Shown here piece by piece: positions 35,851-47,470 of a stretch of DNA of 64,000 bases. Source of the stretch: Polytrichum commune (taxonomy: Eukaryota > Streptophyta > Polytrichopsida > Polytrichales > Polytrichaceae); the NCBI GenBank assembly GCA_950295325.1, contig OX485803.1, positions 52,159,554 through 52,223,553 of the forward strand, in the 5' to 3' direction. Positions within the stretch are counted from its first letter, which is position 1; the number at the start of each line of letters is the position of its first letter. The notes under the pieces were generated by a model. The model did not search any database and had not been told where the DNA came from. It saw only the letters and a list, made by a program, of their open reading frames with translations. The position numbers were made by a program, and so were the translations under genes.

Positions 35851-35853
35851 TAA

Positions 35854-37899
35854 GTTGTGTCACTACCTAGTAGAAAAGTGCATGTAACTAGCCAACCAAA
35901 AGGTTCCAAAACAAAATGCTTGTGGTAGGAGAGAGGGAGTTATCGTATACAAGCGTACCTCTTGTTCATCCAACATAAAAGTCTTGAAGTAATATGCATC
36001 CCAGAGGTTGGCTTTTTAAGTTGATTGGACTTTGGAATTAGCTTTAAAGACCCCGAATTAGAGTAGAGGAGGTTATTTGAAATGAATTGGCAACATAGCT
36101 ACAAGGGTTTAAGTTTCTATCTTGGATGGATGAGAGGTATGCTCGTACACGATTATTCCACACTTCTAGAAATTCCAAGAGGACACTCCTTGTTGCATGA
36201 GGCCACCTCTTTCCATTTGAGAAGGTATGTAACATTTTTGTGCATGTTGCAATCTATTCTAGTTTGCATAAATTTTGAAGCCCTTTAGTGCATTCTATCT
36301 CAAAAATTTGGAGCAACATTATTGTGATCCTCGCACAAGGTGTGAACTCGCACAATGTAGGGTTTCTCTTGGTTTTATTTTGTTTGCCATACCTTTACTA
36401 ATAGCCCAAGCCATACATAATCTATGAAGCACTTGATTTGGGGTTATTGTATGCAGGTTTAAAATTTAATTTGCATAAACTAACTTTATCAAATCATTTA
36501 TGTCGATACCAAATAAGGTCTCCAAATAACGAGACATTTTTGCTTTGAGTTAGATCAATTAGGAATGTACCTAGGGGTTGGACTCTTCATATCACGTACA
36601 AACTAACGTGAGTGTAGGAAGGGGCATTCTTTGAGGCATTAGTGTATATAATGGAGAGGTACTATTTTTCTCTAGCGTGTACATTCAAAAAGGCTATGAA
36701 GAATTTCAAATTGAAAGTCGTTGTACAAAAGGAGCCACTTAGGTTCAGAAGAAAGTTGATAATAGGTGTGCTAGTTTCATTCAGTTTACCTTTGTTCATC
36801 CAAATGACGTGTGTTTTGGGGTCAAATTATTATGAGTTATATCCTTTGGATGAAAAATATTCAATGACTTTCTCATTGGAAAGTGAAAGTGAATTATATA
36901 TGTAGTAAAGGCCCGTTGATTTCATGATTTATATTTTGTGTATGTAGTGTACGCATTTAGCACATCAAAATGAAAAGTTTGGTATAAATACACGAGTCCA
37001 TTTTCTAGCCTAATGCTAGTATGTGTACATTTGCTTTTCTTTATAAATGTTCCATATATAGGGGGTTTTATTCCATAGTCACCCACACGCGTCATTTAGG
37101 TTTCCAATGAAGAGACCATCCCCTAGGGGAATATGTGCCAGGCTAATATCATCATTTGTACGATGACATGAATTAAGGTAGTTACCCCTATTTAAGAACC
37201 TTTGGCGAATTTGGGTGCTTAGAATTGTTCAATTTATATGATGATTATCTTGTTGGATTAGCAATTCAAAGATGGACTTAGACTTGAAAGCCATGCAACT
37301 CAAACTATTTGAAAAAAAAAAAATCTTATGGGCACCCATTATGATCACATAAGGGTACCCATTTGTGCTACCCATCTTAGTCATGATCACATAAGGTCAC
37401 TTTTGCATGGGATAAAGTGCTTCTTGAACGACCTATTAGAATCTTGCCTATCACATCAAGACTCTAAGAATGTGGGACCCCAATCCCTCACAATTGACAT
37501 GCCATACTTGCTTCCCCTGCTTTATATAAAGTTTATTGAATTGACAAATCGTGGCCTTAGTACCTATTTTGAAGCTTCTAGTCATTTATTTTTGTCACAA
37601 TGTGCTACACGAGGGACTTGCCATGGGTGCAAATAAGTTTTTTTTTGTTTTTGTTTTTTTTGGCTGGCTCAAATTGAGAAAATCAATTGCAAAGGTAACC
37701 CAAAATACAACCAACCAGGGCAAGCCAATGCAACTTGAGTGGGAATCAAGATGGGTGCACATATGTCATGCTATTCCTTCACTTGTTTTTTTTTTGTTAA
37801 TTGTTTTTTTGGGGGACCATGTAACATTTGATGTGTCGACTATGTTCTTAATTTGAGATGTCCATAACGGGTCACAACTTGAAATAGGTGCACCTACAT
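35854..37899. other. Intergenic, no gene recognised
   Basis: Another relative of the Mutator-MITE interior lies at about 36045-36180 (GACCCCGAATTAGAGTAG, then TCTTGGATGGATGAGAGG). Open frames up to about 100 codons show no motif. Confidence 0.45.
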
Positions 37900-38420
37900 T
37901 AAGGTTGTTTGTCCATAATCATTCATATGCATAAGACTATGGACACTTCCGTCCTCTGTCTCTTCCTTGAAGGTGGGAATGGTGCTTTTGTAAAAATTGC
38001 CAAGGCATGCAACCTAGCTCTAATGGGCACTTCCAACCCACAAACAATCTTGGCCATTGGATTGGATCATGAATTGCCTCATCCAGTGAGTAATATACAA
38101 TCACGAACATTGTCATTTCAAATTTCATAATTGAAGTTGAGATGCAAAAGTTATGGGACGTCAGACTGAAGATTCTCTTTCTCTTTGAGAGGTTGCATAC
38201 ATAATACTATAAAGCCCTCATGTAAGCTTATGTGGGTCCGAGAATAACTGGAGAATCTTGCTAGGATGATCCCATAAAAATCCGAGACTTGGGAGACTAA
38301 ATTCAGGTCAAATTTGGTCTTTCCTTTCAACATGGAAACCTCTCTTCTCTATTTGAAAAGGAGACTTCTCTATTATATTGATATGTAGGCCTTCCCAATT
38401 GTCATGTTCACAATTAACCT
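37900..38420. repeat. Dispersed repeat, partner of 26640-27010
   Basis: GGATTGGATCATGAATTG, TTGAAGTTGAGATGCAAAAG and GAAGATTCTCTTTCTCTTTG occur in the same order as at 26834-26965. Non-coding as far as can be judged. Confidence 0.5.
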
Positions 38421-39101
38421 ACATGCTGAATTGAATAACATATTTTTAGAAACACAAGTTGATCTCATTGTAACACATGTCTTTCATGAGTGAGGAAACT
38501 GTTAAACAGTGAAGAGTTTCACTTTTTACCACAGATGAACGAAGCAAAAGTGAATAGGGTTAAGGACAAGGGTTAGGCAAAAGGAGGATTTGGATGAACC
38601 AACCGATATACTCATTTCTTGTTGGATGCCTAAACCCTTGCCTCTAGGGGACCATTATACGAGTTGGTTTGCCCCCAGCCCAAAAGGAGTTAGATAAAAT
38701 AAGGTAGAAGGTTTATCAAAGAGGGGCCACTGTTTATAGAATAATTAAGACTGAAGGAAGGGGATTAGAGATAGGGTGGGCATTAAAATATTTGAGGGAA
38801 TAGGATTAGTGTGGATAGGCAGGAGGCTTTAGTCCGGGGGTTTTGTGTGGAAGTAGAATGACTAAGGGCATCTCCACCCATTGGCACCAACGGGCACGCC
38901 AATGGGGTGGTTGCCGGTGCCAAAACGGGCTGCCGGTCGCGGGTCCCGGCAAGACCCCCACCCACTGCGCCCATTCCACGCCATTAAACCCTAAAACCGG
39001 CCAACTTTGGCCAGCTGTGACCCCGCCTTCGGTAAGAGAACCTTGGGAGTTGCACATCTGCACTGCACTCCTACACTAGGAGCTCTTTTTTGGTTTTGGT
39101 C

Positions 39102-40399
39102 ATGGAAGAATGGAGGGCTAGGTTGGCGGGTGCCCAGGTAGCATTTAGGGAAGATGAAGAAGACGATGAGTTGGAGATGCAGATGGTTCTTGATTAGCTG
39201 CAGTCCTTCATTGATTTGGAACCGGCACCGAAGAGACGGGCCGGTGGTTCGATTTCAGGGAAGTCTCCCAACATTGAGAGGGCCAGGATAGCTATGGATA
39301 ACCAGATGTATCTTGATTATTTCGTTGATCCGCCTATGTGGGGCCTAGTTTTTTTCGACGCCGGTATCGTATGAGGAGAAGCTTGTTTAATACGATTTTG
39401 GAGAAGGTGTGTGCCCACGATAGTTACTTCGTACAAGGGAGGGATGCTTGTGATTTGATAGGTTTGAGTTCCCGACAGAAAATCACGGCCGCCCTTCGCA
39501 TGCTCTCGCTCGGTGTATGCGCAGATGCCATGGATGATTACTGTCGGACTAGCGAGTCCACTGCCATGGAGTGCATGAAGTGGTTCTGTGTTGCGGTTCG
39601 GGCAGAGTTTGGAGACCATCACATGAGACAGCCTACGCGGGCCGACTTTAAGCAACAACTATCGATTAATGCACAACGCGGATTCCTTGGTATGTTTGCA
39701 TTGTTGGATTGTATGTATTATCAGTGGAAAAATTGTCCAGTGGCATGGCAAGGCTATTTTGGAGATAGGAACGGCAAGAGCTCCATCATTCTAGAAGCCA
39801 TTGCAGATCAGAGCTTACACATATGGCATATTTTTTTTGAGATCCCTGGCTCGAATAATGATGTTAATGTTCTTAATCGGTCGCCATTGATTCACAATAT
39901 GCTAACTAATGAGGCATCCGACATGACTTTTGAGATGAATGGCCAATAATACAAACGGTATTATTTATTGGCAGATGGTATTTATCCATAGTGGAGTTGC
40001 TTTGTTCAAAGTATTCACATGCCCGGGGATGAGAAGAGGAAGTATTTTGCATCACGACAAGAAGCTTGCCGCAAGGACGTAGAGCGGTGCTTCAGAGTGT
40101 TACAAGCCCGCTTTGCAATCATCCGCAACCCGTGCCGGCAATGGAGTATGGAAACAATTGCGGATATCATGTTTGCTTGTTGTATTCTCCATAACATAAT
40201 TTTAGATGATGAGCATGACGTCCCGGGGTTAGAGAACATTCTTGTAGGTGAATTTGGTGGCAATGTACCATTGCGTAGAGGCTTGTCTTTTCAGGAGTTA
40301 GCAACACATACAATTGAGATTGAGAACAAAGACACACACTACGGTCTGAGAGGTGATCTCATTGAACACTTATGGGCATTGAAAGGCACTAGGGCCTGA
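39102..40399 (+). pseudogene. PIF/Harbinger DDE transposase, broken
   Basis: Reads MEEWRARLAGAQVAFREDEE from 39102, then a TAG at 39195, then YLDYFVDPP. A one-base deletion near 39335 shifts the frame into GPSFFRRRYRMRRSLFNTIL. The catalytic core is recognisable: MFALLDCMYYQWKNCP (first Asp), EIPGSNNDVNVLNRSPL (second Asp) and CRKDVERCFRVLQARFAIIR (Glu). Two more stops at 39947 (TAA) and 39989 (TAG, in the normally conserved ADGIYPxW motif) lie between the second Asp and Glu. The C-terminus runs to 40399. With one frameshift and three internal stops it cannot make a full transposase. It belongs to the DDE_Tnp_4 (HARBI1-like) family. Confidence 0.9.
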
Positions 40400-41086
40400 T
40401 TTTATTTATAAATGATATTGCCCATGGAGGCTTAATCCTAAATGTACATGTTGTTCACTGTCTACTGCATTTTCTTGGTATCCAAGGGAGATGTTCTAGG
40501 AATCGATCGCTCTTGAGGAATTCTAAAACAGAGGGCGCTCTACTACTATCTCAAGCCTCTCTTCTATTTCGTTGCAGATGTAGCTTGGATTCTGATGAGT
40601 CTGCACCAATGTTCGTAAAGATTTTTGGGCATAACTGGTAGAGATCCTAGTGTTTGCAATTCCAACCAGTTACATGATCAGTAATTTACTTGCAGTCTTG
40701 AACTTCAAACAGTCAGTTCTCAAATTCAAGGTCTGATATATTCCGAGATTGAGCTTGAGCAGATCCTAGGTGTAGAGAGATCCTAGTTTCTGATCCTCTC
40801 TCCCTCGGAAGAATTCTACAAGATTTCCAACCAATAAATATGCCGTGCAATAGATTGAATTCCGCATGATGAGAACAACATAAAAAACTTAAATCATGAG
40901 CCAGCTCTAGTGTGCATACACATGATGAAGAAGGTAAAAGTCTGCCTGTGGCATTTTTCGGATATCAGATTCGAGTCAGGTTGCACCTGTCGACTACTTT
41001 TATTTATCAATGATATTTTCCATGGAGGCTTAATCCAAAGTGTACATTTTGTTCACTGCTTACTACATTTTCTTGGTATCCATCTA
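40400..41086. repeat. 90-bp direct repeat flanking an internal insertion in the Harbinger element
   Basis: TTTATTTATAAATGATATTG..CCATGGAGGCTTAATCC..TTTTCTTGGTATCCA at about 40403-40483 recurs at about 40999-41082. About 510 bp lies between, including a degraded CCGGTT repeat. This suggests an internal duplication or an insertion event after the transposase gene. Confidence 0.65.
40621..40735 (-). repeat. CCGGTT dispersed repeat, copy 4 (degraded)
   Basis: On the minus strand it reads ..CAAACACTAGGATCTCTACC..AGTTATGCCCAAAAAT, the end of the family, preceded by a decayed CATGTAACTGG block. Confidence 0.6.
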
Positions 41087-41233
41087 GTTCAATTGGCTGC
41101 GAGTTGCTATTAGACTGCCTACGCAACTGCTGATCACCCAAGCTCCTAAACTGAGTTGGCTGGTGGGGGTCTACGTGCTCCAAATCCAACCAATTCGCAC
41201 CACGACCACGCCCAGCATGCAATCCCTCCATCT

Positions 41234-43782
41234 TCAATCCCCAAGCTGCTCTCCACTGATCAACAGCCATGGCCCCTCTACGAAATCAACTACACCTCGC
41301 CCGAATTCCCCCTGAGAAAAATGCAGAGCACCCCCTTCCTGTAAATTCACACCCCCACCAGCCCGCCCAAAGTGGTCGATGTCCTCGTTCGCATGCTCAT
41401 CGTGTCCTTCAGGCTGATGGTGCTCATCACCCACCTGGTCTTTGGCATCTCCATCGCGTTGGGAGTGCAACCCATCCCTTTTGGCGCCAGGTGACCAGGC
41501 TCCGGGCGAGCTAGCAGCAACAACAACAACATTGGCAATAGCGGCATCCGCATCGCGGTCCTCTTCCTCAGCCATAAGCTTGCGGAACTTCCTCAACTCC
41601 ATCTGTCTTTGGAGGCGCATGTATTCCTTGGCGTCCGAATCAACATTTGGCATCGACATCAACATGAGGATGTTTTGATCCTTCAGCAGCGCAGCCTTCC
41701 GCATGTGTGCCGCAGCCATACTTTTGGTGACCTCGGCGTGTGCGAACAGGAGACCCTCGCGGATCTTGCCTTAGCATTGATCCTCCTTTGCGAGCTTGGC
41801 GTCTCCCGGACGCCCCTTGAAAATCCGCGCTGCCTCTGCAGCCACACTCCCTTCCTCTGCTGATTCGTCCCCTCCCTCCGAACCCACCTCTACGCCCCGC
41901 TTCATCTCGCTCAAATCAATGTAGTCGGATTCTTCCTCGCTGCAAGGCGCCTTCCTCTTCGGCGTCACAATCTTCATCTGTGTCCAACCCTCTACCCACT
42001 TCGGGTGGTCTCTCAGCAATATTCAACAGTGTTCGAATGCGAAATCCGACCCCTTCTCATTCTTCTGCTTGTACAGATCATGCGCCCTCCTCAAGGTATC
42101 TGTAGCGCTCGTCCCACTTCGATTCAACCGCATCACCTGTGAGGAGACACCAATGAACTTGGAGACGTTGTCAAAGAAAATATGTACTATCCGATAAGCA
42201 CGGGGCTCTTATTTTTTATGGTAGTGTTTAAAAAATATAGTACCTTTCCATTCTTCTACACCTTTGTTGTAAATCCCTCTCAATGTTATCCTACTAAACT
42301 TCAGAATAGTATAACTCTCACCTAACTCACTCTTTTCAAGTGAAACTTCGTACACCTATTAAGTACCTTACTAAAAGTATCCATACCAAATTTCAGCACA
42401 ATCGGAGCTCATACTAAAAAGTTATGCATGTTTTTCTAACTCTAACTTCCTAGCATGAATGCTGTGGTATAACATCCGGTCACTAAAACTCTAATAACTT
42501 CTAACCATTAAGTCCAATCAATCTCAAATTTTGACACATAATAGATAGGTAAGATCAGAAGGTAGTGTCAAATTTTTGTAAGCATAGCTATAATATTAAA
42601 AAAGATCCATATTTTCAAACCTTATTATTCTAGTTGCCTTTGTTCCTAGACACCCTTCACTTCAACCCTTTACAACTTTTTTTCCTCAAAGATTTTTACC
42701 TCAACTTTTATATCTCATAAAGAACATCCTCTCAAATTTTCATAACAATTGAACACTCTAATCATCCAGAATTCACAAATCTTTCATTCCAAAGTTCTGC
42801 TCACTTAATAATGAATCAATCAATACAAATAGTGCACTTAGTGCAACCTAGTCATTCTTAAATTCTCATCCCTTTACCTTCTTGTATAGATGAGCTTCCT
42901 AAATACTTCTTCTTCTCGAAATGCTTAAAGCTCCTTCAATTCTACACAAGTACTAACTCCAAATGCTAACGTTCCCCCTTAACACACTTCTAACACCCCT
43001 TAAATACTCTTCTACCTTGCCCCCTTCGGCCAATAGGAAATCATTGGGTAAAGATTTCTAGAGATCCAAGTGGCTAACTAATAGGAGACCTTTTGGGTAA
43101 AAGGTTTATAGAATCCTTATCTTGCTAGAAATAGGAAAAGTTTAGGTTAAAGATTTCTAGAACCCTTATCCCGCTAGAAATATGATAGTTTTGGGTTAAA
43201 GGCTAATCCGGCAAGCCAATAGGAAGGTTCGGATTTAAGGCTTCTAGAGACCTTATCCCGCTAACAAATAGGAAACTAAAAGGCTAGGCCTTCTAGAATC
43301 CCTGGGTAGTTAGGTAACGGTCCGTCGGTAAATCCTATCTTTCCCAAATCCTTCCTACCACCTCCATCTACCGAGTCACCCGGTCTTGAACTTAAGACCG
43401 GTTCTCAATTTAAACAACTAATTTACATCATCATATAAATATCAATTTGAAAATAACAATAATATATAAAATGCCTAAGTTCTAACTAGTAGTCGGCCAA
43501 CATCACGACAACGTTATGTTTGATGGTGCCCCACTTGGTCTCCAATGAGCACTGCGGCCGGGGTCCCTGTGGCTGATTCTCTTGGTAGTGAGTGGTAATC
43601 CGATCCCAAAAAACACCTGCTCTTTGTTGATTACCAACAATGCGGTCTTGTGTCACATGCAACGCACTTCTACAAAGCTGCTCCTCCTCATCCTTGCAAA
43701 AATTCTTGCCTTTGACACCAGGTCGTACAGACCCTCCTTCCTCCGCCACCCTGGGCGCAGGCTTCTTCCTCCCTACCACCAT
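41234..43782 (-). pseudogene. Harbinger ORF1 (Myb/SANT-like DNA-binding protein), broken
   Basis: Minus strand. Exon 1 is about 43782-43500 (KNFCKDEEEQLCRSALHVTQ, AGVFWDRITTHYQENQP, ETKWGTIKHNV). After an intron of about 1.3 kb, exon 2 runs from about 42175 (KFIGVSSQVMRLNRSGTSAT, then DTLRRAHDLYKQKNEKGSDF, HPKWVEG) to 41234. The trihelix/SANT-like domain and the NRSGTS..D.L..A..LY.. segment are typical of the second PIF/Harbinger protein, which works with the transposase in DNA binding. A TGA at 42023-42025 replaces a codon where Trp is usual, and a TAA lies at 41771-41773. The intron contains a 48-bp-period tandem repeat (43030-43310). The C-terminal part (MRLQRQMELRKFRKLMAEEE) is coiled-coil-like. 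Confidence 0.8.
43030..43310. repeat. Tandem repeat, about 48 bp x6, in the Harbinger ORF1 intron
   Basis: Units begin with AATAGGAAA-type words and contain GGGTAAAGATTTCTAGAGA..CTTATCCCGCTA variants, at about 43030, 43080, 43130, 43180, 43220 and 43265. Confidence 0.7.
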
Positions 43783-43986
43783 TGGTCCAAGCAGATAGGA
43801 TTCCCAGAATCTCAGGAGTTTAGAGTGAAGAAGTACTCACTGGAAGGTCGCGGGCAAGGGGGTAGTTTTGGTGTGAACGGGCAGAGTTTGCCCGTTGCCG
43901 CGTCGCCGGTGGCTATCTATGCGGCCCAAAATTCTCGGTATAGACTGTTGGCGCACCCGTTGGTGCCAACGGTGGAGATGCTCTAA

Positions 43987-46691
43987 TATGAGGATGTATG
44001 TACTTAGTGCCTCAAGGATTATATGAATGCATAAGATAGTATGGCTAATAGAGTTGATATTCCTTACTTAGCATGGTTTCTTGATCTTGCGTAGAGAATA
44101 AAGGAAGGAATGATGAACTCAAAGTAGTAGAAATGACCTATCTATCAGGGGATAGAAAAAAAAAGTCACTAACAAAAATATGCTACTTATTGGTGTCCCA
44201 TTCAAACTACAGGCCTTGCTATATGCCACTGATATATAAGGTATGTGGGTGGTATTTGGTTCATTCTTCATGTTCTCCAACTTCTACCAATTAGATTTAC
44301 ACAACAAAACATAGGTTGCATTAGCAAATCTTTGACAAAACATATGCACAAACCGGATTGAAAATCGGACTTCCCTTAGTTTGATTGTGATTATTTGAAG
44401 TGCATGCTTGTTAATTTCTTAGATGAATACATAGGTCCTCCCAATTATGTTCACTATTGAGTGTAGAGTAGTTATTAATACTCCTTTGGTAAGATGACTT
44501 CATAGAAGTGCAAACTTAATCTCAGTGAAGGTTCCAAGCTGGTTCATGAACCTTCCAACCATTGTTATCAGAGTGTTCTACTAATTTCATGTACCTTCTA
44601 AATTAGTTCATGATTCTCCTAAACCGACTTGACATGTGGCACACCTCAATTTCATAGTAGTGGACCTTTACCTCTACCAACTTCATGAATCTTCCAAACC
44701 GAAGTCATAGATCTTTGAACACTTCGTGGTTTTTGCATTCTCATCTTCTCACTTCTCGCCTCCCCGTTTCGCATTCTTGCCTTCTTGTTGTTCATTGGTT
44801 CCTCTTTGTTATGTGTTTACTTGGAAGCCTCTAGCCTTGATGTTGATTTTCTTCGGTCTTTCATTATAGTATCTCAAAGTCGGAAGCAAGGAATGCCAAT
44901 TCTTCTCTGGTCTTTAATTACTGTACATTAATGATGATGCACAAGCAATCACTGCATACATGGTCCAAGGTTGGATAAGCGAGGTCAATCGAAATTTTGA
45001 TAAAACTAGTTGAGGAGAGCGATTAGGAGAATCTTATACACGATGTATTGTTCTTGGTGAAATGAAGTTAACAAAATCGATTTTGTGAAGTTGCGAATAT
45101 GGGTACCAAATCATAAAATTGTTCACAACATGCAATGAAATCGGTTGAAAGTTCAAGTAAAATTGGTTGTCTATATAATGAACTTGGTCCATGATTCCAA
45201 TGACATTAGTAGAACCTATTGCGACATTGATTTGTGAAACATGAAATTCATCTTATGAAAGGAGTATTTGACAATGTAGTTCAATCTCTTTTGAACTTGT
45301 CTGTTTGCTCTTTGATCCACATGAACCACATACCAATCAATTCTAGAAGTTTGATCAAGAAATCGAGCCACTTAAGACCCATCTACCTTATAGGTGTCTG
45401 AGTAATTAAGAGAAGTGACCACATGACCTTGATCAGTGTTGTGATGTACATTAGATTGCTGTGTCATAATTCTGATTGCCCACTTGGCATGAAATTTATG
45501 AGGGGGAATAGAGAAGCCGTTTTCTTGTCCAGCAGTCTCTTTTTGACTCAGCCAACACACTGGCCTTGCATGCCTTGCAAAATGTCACGGCTTACTTATT
45601 TGCTCAATAAAACCAAAACCACTGGAATTTTCTTGAACTGAAAGTTGGTTGAATAGATATTGTCACAGAGTCCAAAGTAGTTGATCAATTGCTGTCATGA
45701 TTGAAGGATTCAACACTTTCGTCTGACGTTAATTGACAAGGTATCATATTCAACACTGCCTCAACTGTATGGTAGGTTATGCACTCTAACCTCCTTAATG
45801 CCACTCCTTCTCTGAAATCCCAAAACTCAAGAGAATGGATTTTGATTCAAAATTTAAATCTAACTCCTTATTGTCATGTTTCTCTCCCATATATCATGGG
45901 TTTTGACATTAATATAAACCATTAGAGAATTCAAACCACACGCATCACGTTATTGTCGTCATCGTAAACATTGTCATTCTTGCAATGTTGACTTTGTGTT
46001 ATTCATGATGTCACATGCTACAGTAATTCTCTTGTATCACGCATCCTTGTTAACACTACAAAACTCCTTAATATTATTGTGCAATTTGGTTGCCAGAAGT
46101 GTGATATTACGGAGTTCAGAGTGTAATTAGCTGTTACATGTGTATACATGCATTGCTTAATAATTTTTATTTATTGACTTGGTACATAAGACATTAGATT
46201 TGTGCATAAAGTCTTGGCGTCAAATTCTTGATGAGTTGGCTAAAACATGAGTTTGAGAACTTAAGTATAAAGTCATACAAGTTTTTTGAAGGCTTAAATT
46301 ATCATGCTCAAAGCATAGTGTTAGATTATAAAAGCCGGCTTTTCGATTTGTCACACTAGAATGGGTGGGTCCAGCTAGTTTGCATATACTAACATGGGAT
46401 TTAAAGTGACGTGTCTCATGGGTAAACCCTATTTAAGATCTAAATCCTTTTATAAAATATTTTAGGATAGCAAATGGAGATTCATGGAGTTTCACCCAAG
46501 TTTTCAAAGAAGGCCCACATGACGAACTAGTGAGCTCTTAATAGAATACCCTCTCAAAGAAAGATCAAACCCATAATTTTGTCCCTCTTTGACAGAGAGA
46601 CTTTACGCATAACTCTATTATGCTTGGTTTTTTAATATTGAGTGAGAATTATTTAGTGAGAATTGCAGATTGAGGAAGCCAGAGCAATTTG
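43987..46691. other. Intergenic, no gene recognised
   Basis: AT-rich with repeated CATGAACCTTCCAA / CATGAATCTTCCAAACC-type words near 44550-44720. No RNA gene or ORF supported. Confidence 0.45.
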
Positions 46692-46885
46692 TCTGGGGAG
46701 ATTCTTGGGCATAATTAGTCGATATCTTAGTGTTGCAAGTCCAACCGGTGACATGTTGACATCTTTCAGTTTCTCTTTTTAGACTGGAGCATACTCTATA
46801 AATTCCTCTAAAATGATTGGTATTCCTCCTGAAGCCTTTAACTTTAACTCGTTATTTCTTAAACTCAACCGGTTCATGTCAAATC
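46692..46885 (-). repeat. CCGGTT dispersed repeat, copy 5
   Basis: Plus-strand text CTGGGGAGATTCTTGGGCAT, GCAAGTCCAACCGGTGACAT and AAACTCAACCGGTTCATGT is the inverse of copy 1, in inverse order. Confidence 0.75.
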
Positions 46886-47040
46886 ATGATCATTGCAGGT
46901 TTGTAAGGTTGAATTCACATTATCAATAATAATAATAATAATGGTGGTTATAATTGTTGACATGAGATTTGCAGAAAATTATAGGTAGGTTGTGGTAGGT
47001 TCATATGGTGCATATTGAATTAGCTATAAATAACGCTTGA

Positions 47041-47470
47041 GACAAATGAATTAATTACCTGCAAACTCCGAATGGGATCAGATTCACCTGTTTTTTAACA
47101 CAAAATTACCATGCCACGATGTATGAGTGATGGATCTATGCAATCGAGGTTGTCTTTGCAAGTGTAGCCGCTGAGTTCCATCTGTGGATACTATTGCTAA
47201 CAATTGTTGCACTTTGTGACAGATTCTGGAGCAAATCATGATCAAGTGGTGGTGGGAATATGATTTCAATAAATAAAATCATGTACTTAATTACCAGTAA
47301 TACATCACGTTGAACCTGCATTCAACCTGCAGATGCGAGATTTGGCTGCCTGGCTGAGAGAATCCTGCATCCATGTCTTCAGAAATCAAAGAGAATTGAA
47401 ATCCTTGGAAGTGAGTACACCAACTTATTCGGAATGGCCAGATGAGATGAATCTACAATTCGCAGTTACT
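47041..47470. repeat. Degenerate segmental duplication, copy 1
   Basis: Blocks AATTACCTGCAAACTCCGA, CAGATTCACCTGTTTTT, GAGGTTGTCTTTGCAAGTG, GAGCAAATCATGATCAAGTG, TTCAACCTGCAGATGCGAGA and GAATCCTGCATCCATGTCTT recur in the same order at 49590-50030. A related coding origin was not found. Confidence 0.7.

Larger units (their letters stand above)
38866..43983 (+). mobile_element. PIF/Harbinger transposon, 5.1 kb, both ORFs present but broken
   Basis: Left end GGGCATCTCCACCCATTGGC and right-end inverse GAGCATCTCCACCGTTGGCA give terminal repeats of about 36 bp, flanked by TAA on both sides (38863-38865 and 43984-43986). Inside lie a DDE transposase (plus strand) and a Myb/SANT-like ORF1 (minus strand), the two-gene layout of plant PIF/Harbinger elements. 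Both carry stops, so it is a dead but nearly full-length element. Its ends differ from those of the Harbinger-type MITEs in this window, so it is not their direct parent. Confidence 0.9.

Noticed and set aside
42180-43480. Solo LTR or separate retroelement within the Harbinger ORF1 intron
   Set aside because: No terminal TG..CA pair with target duplication could be set. It is treated as intron with a tandem repeat.
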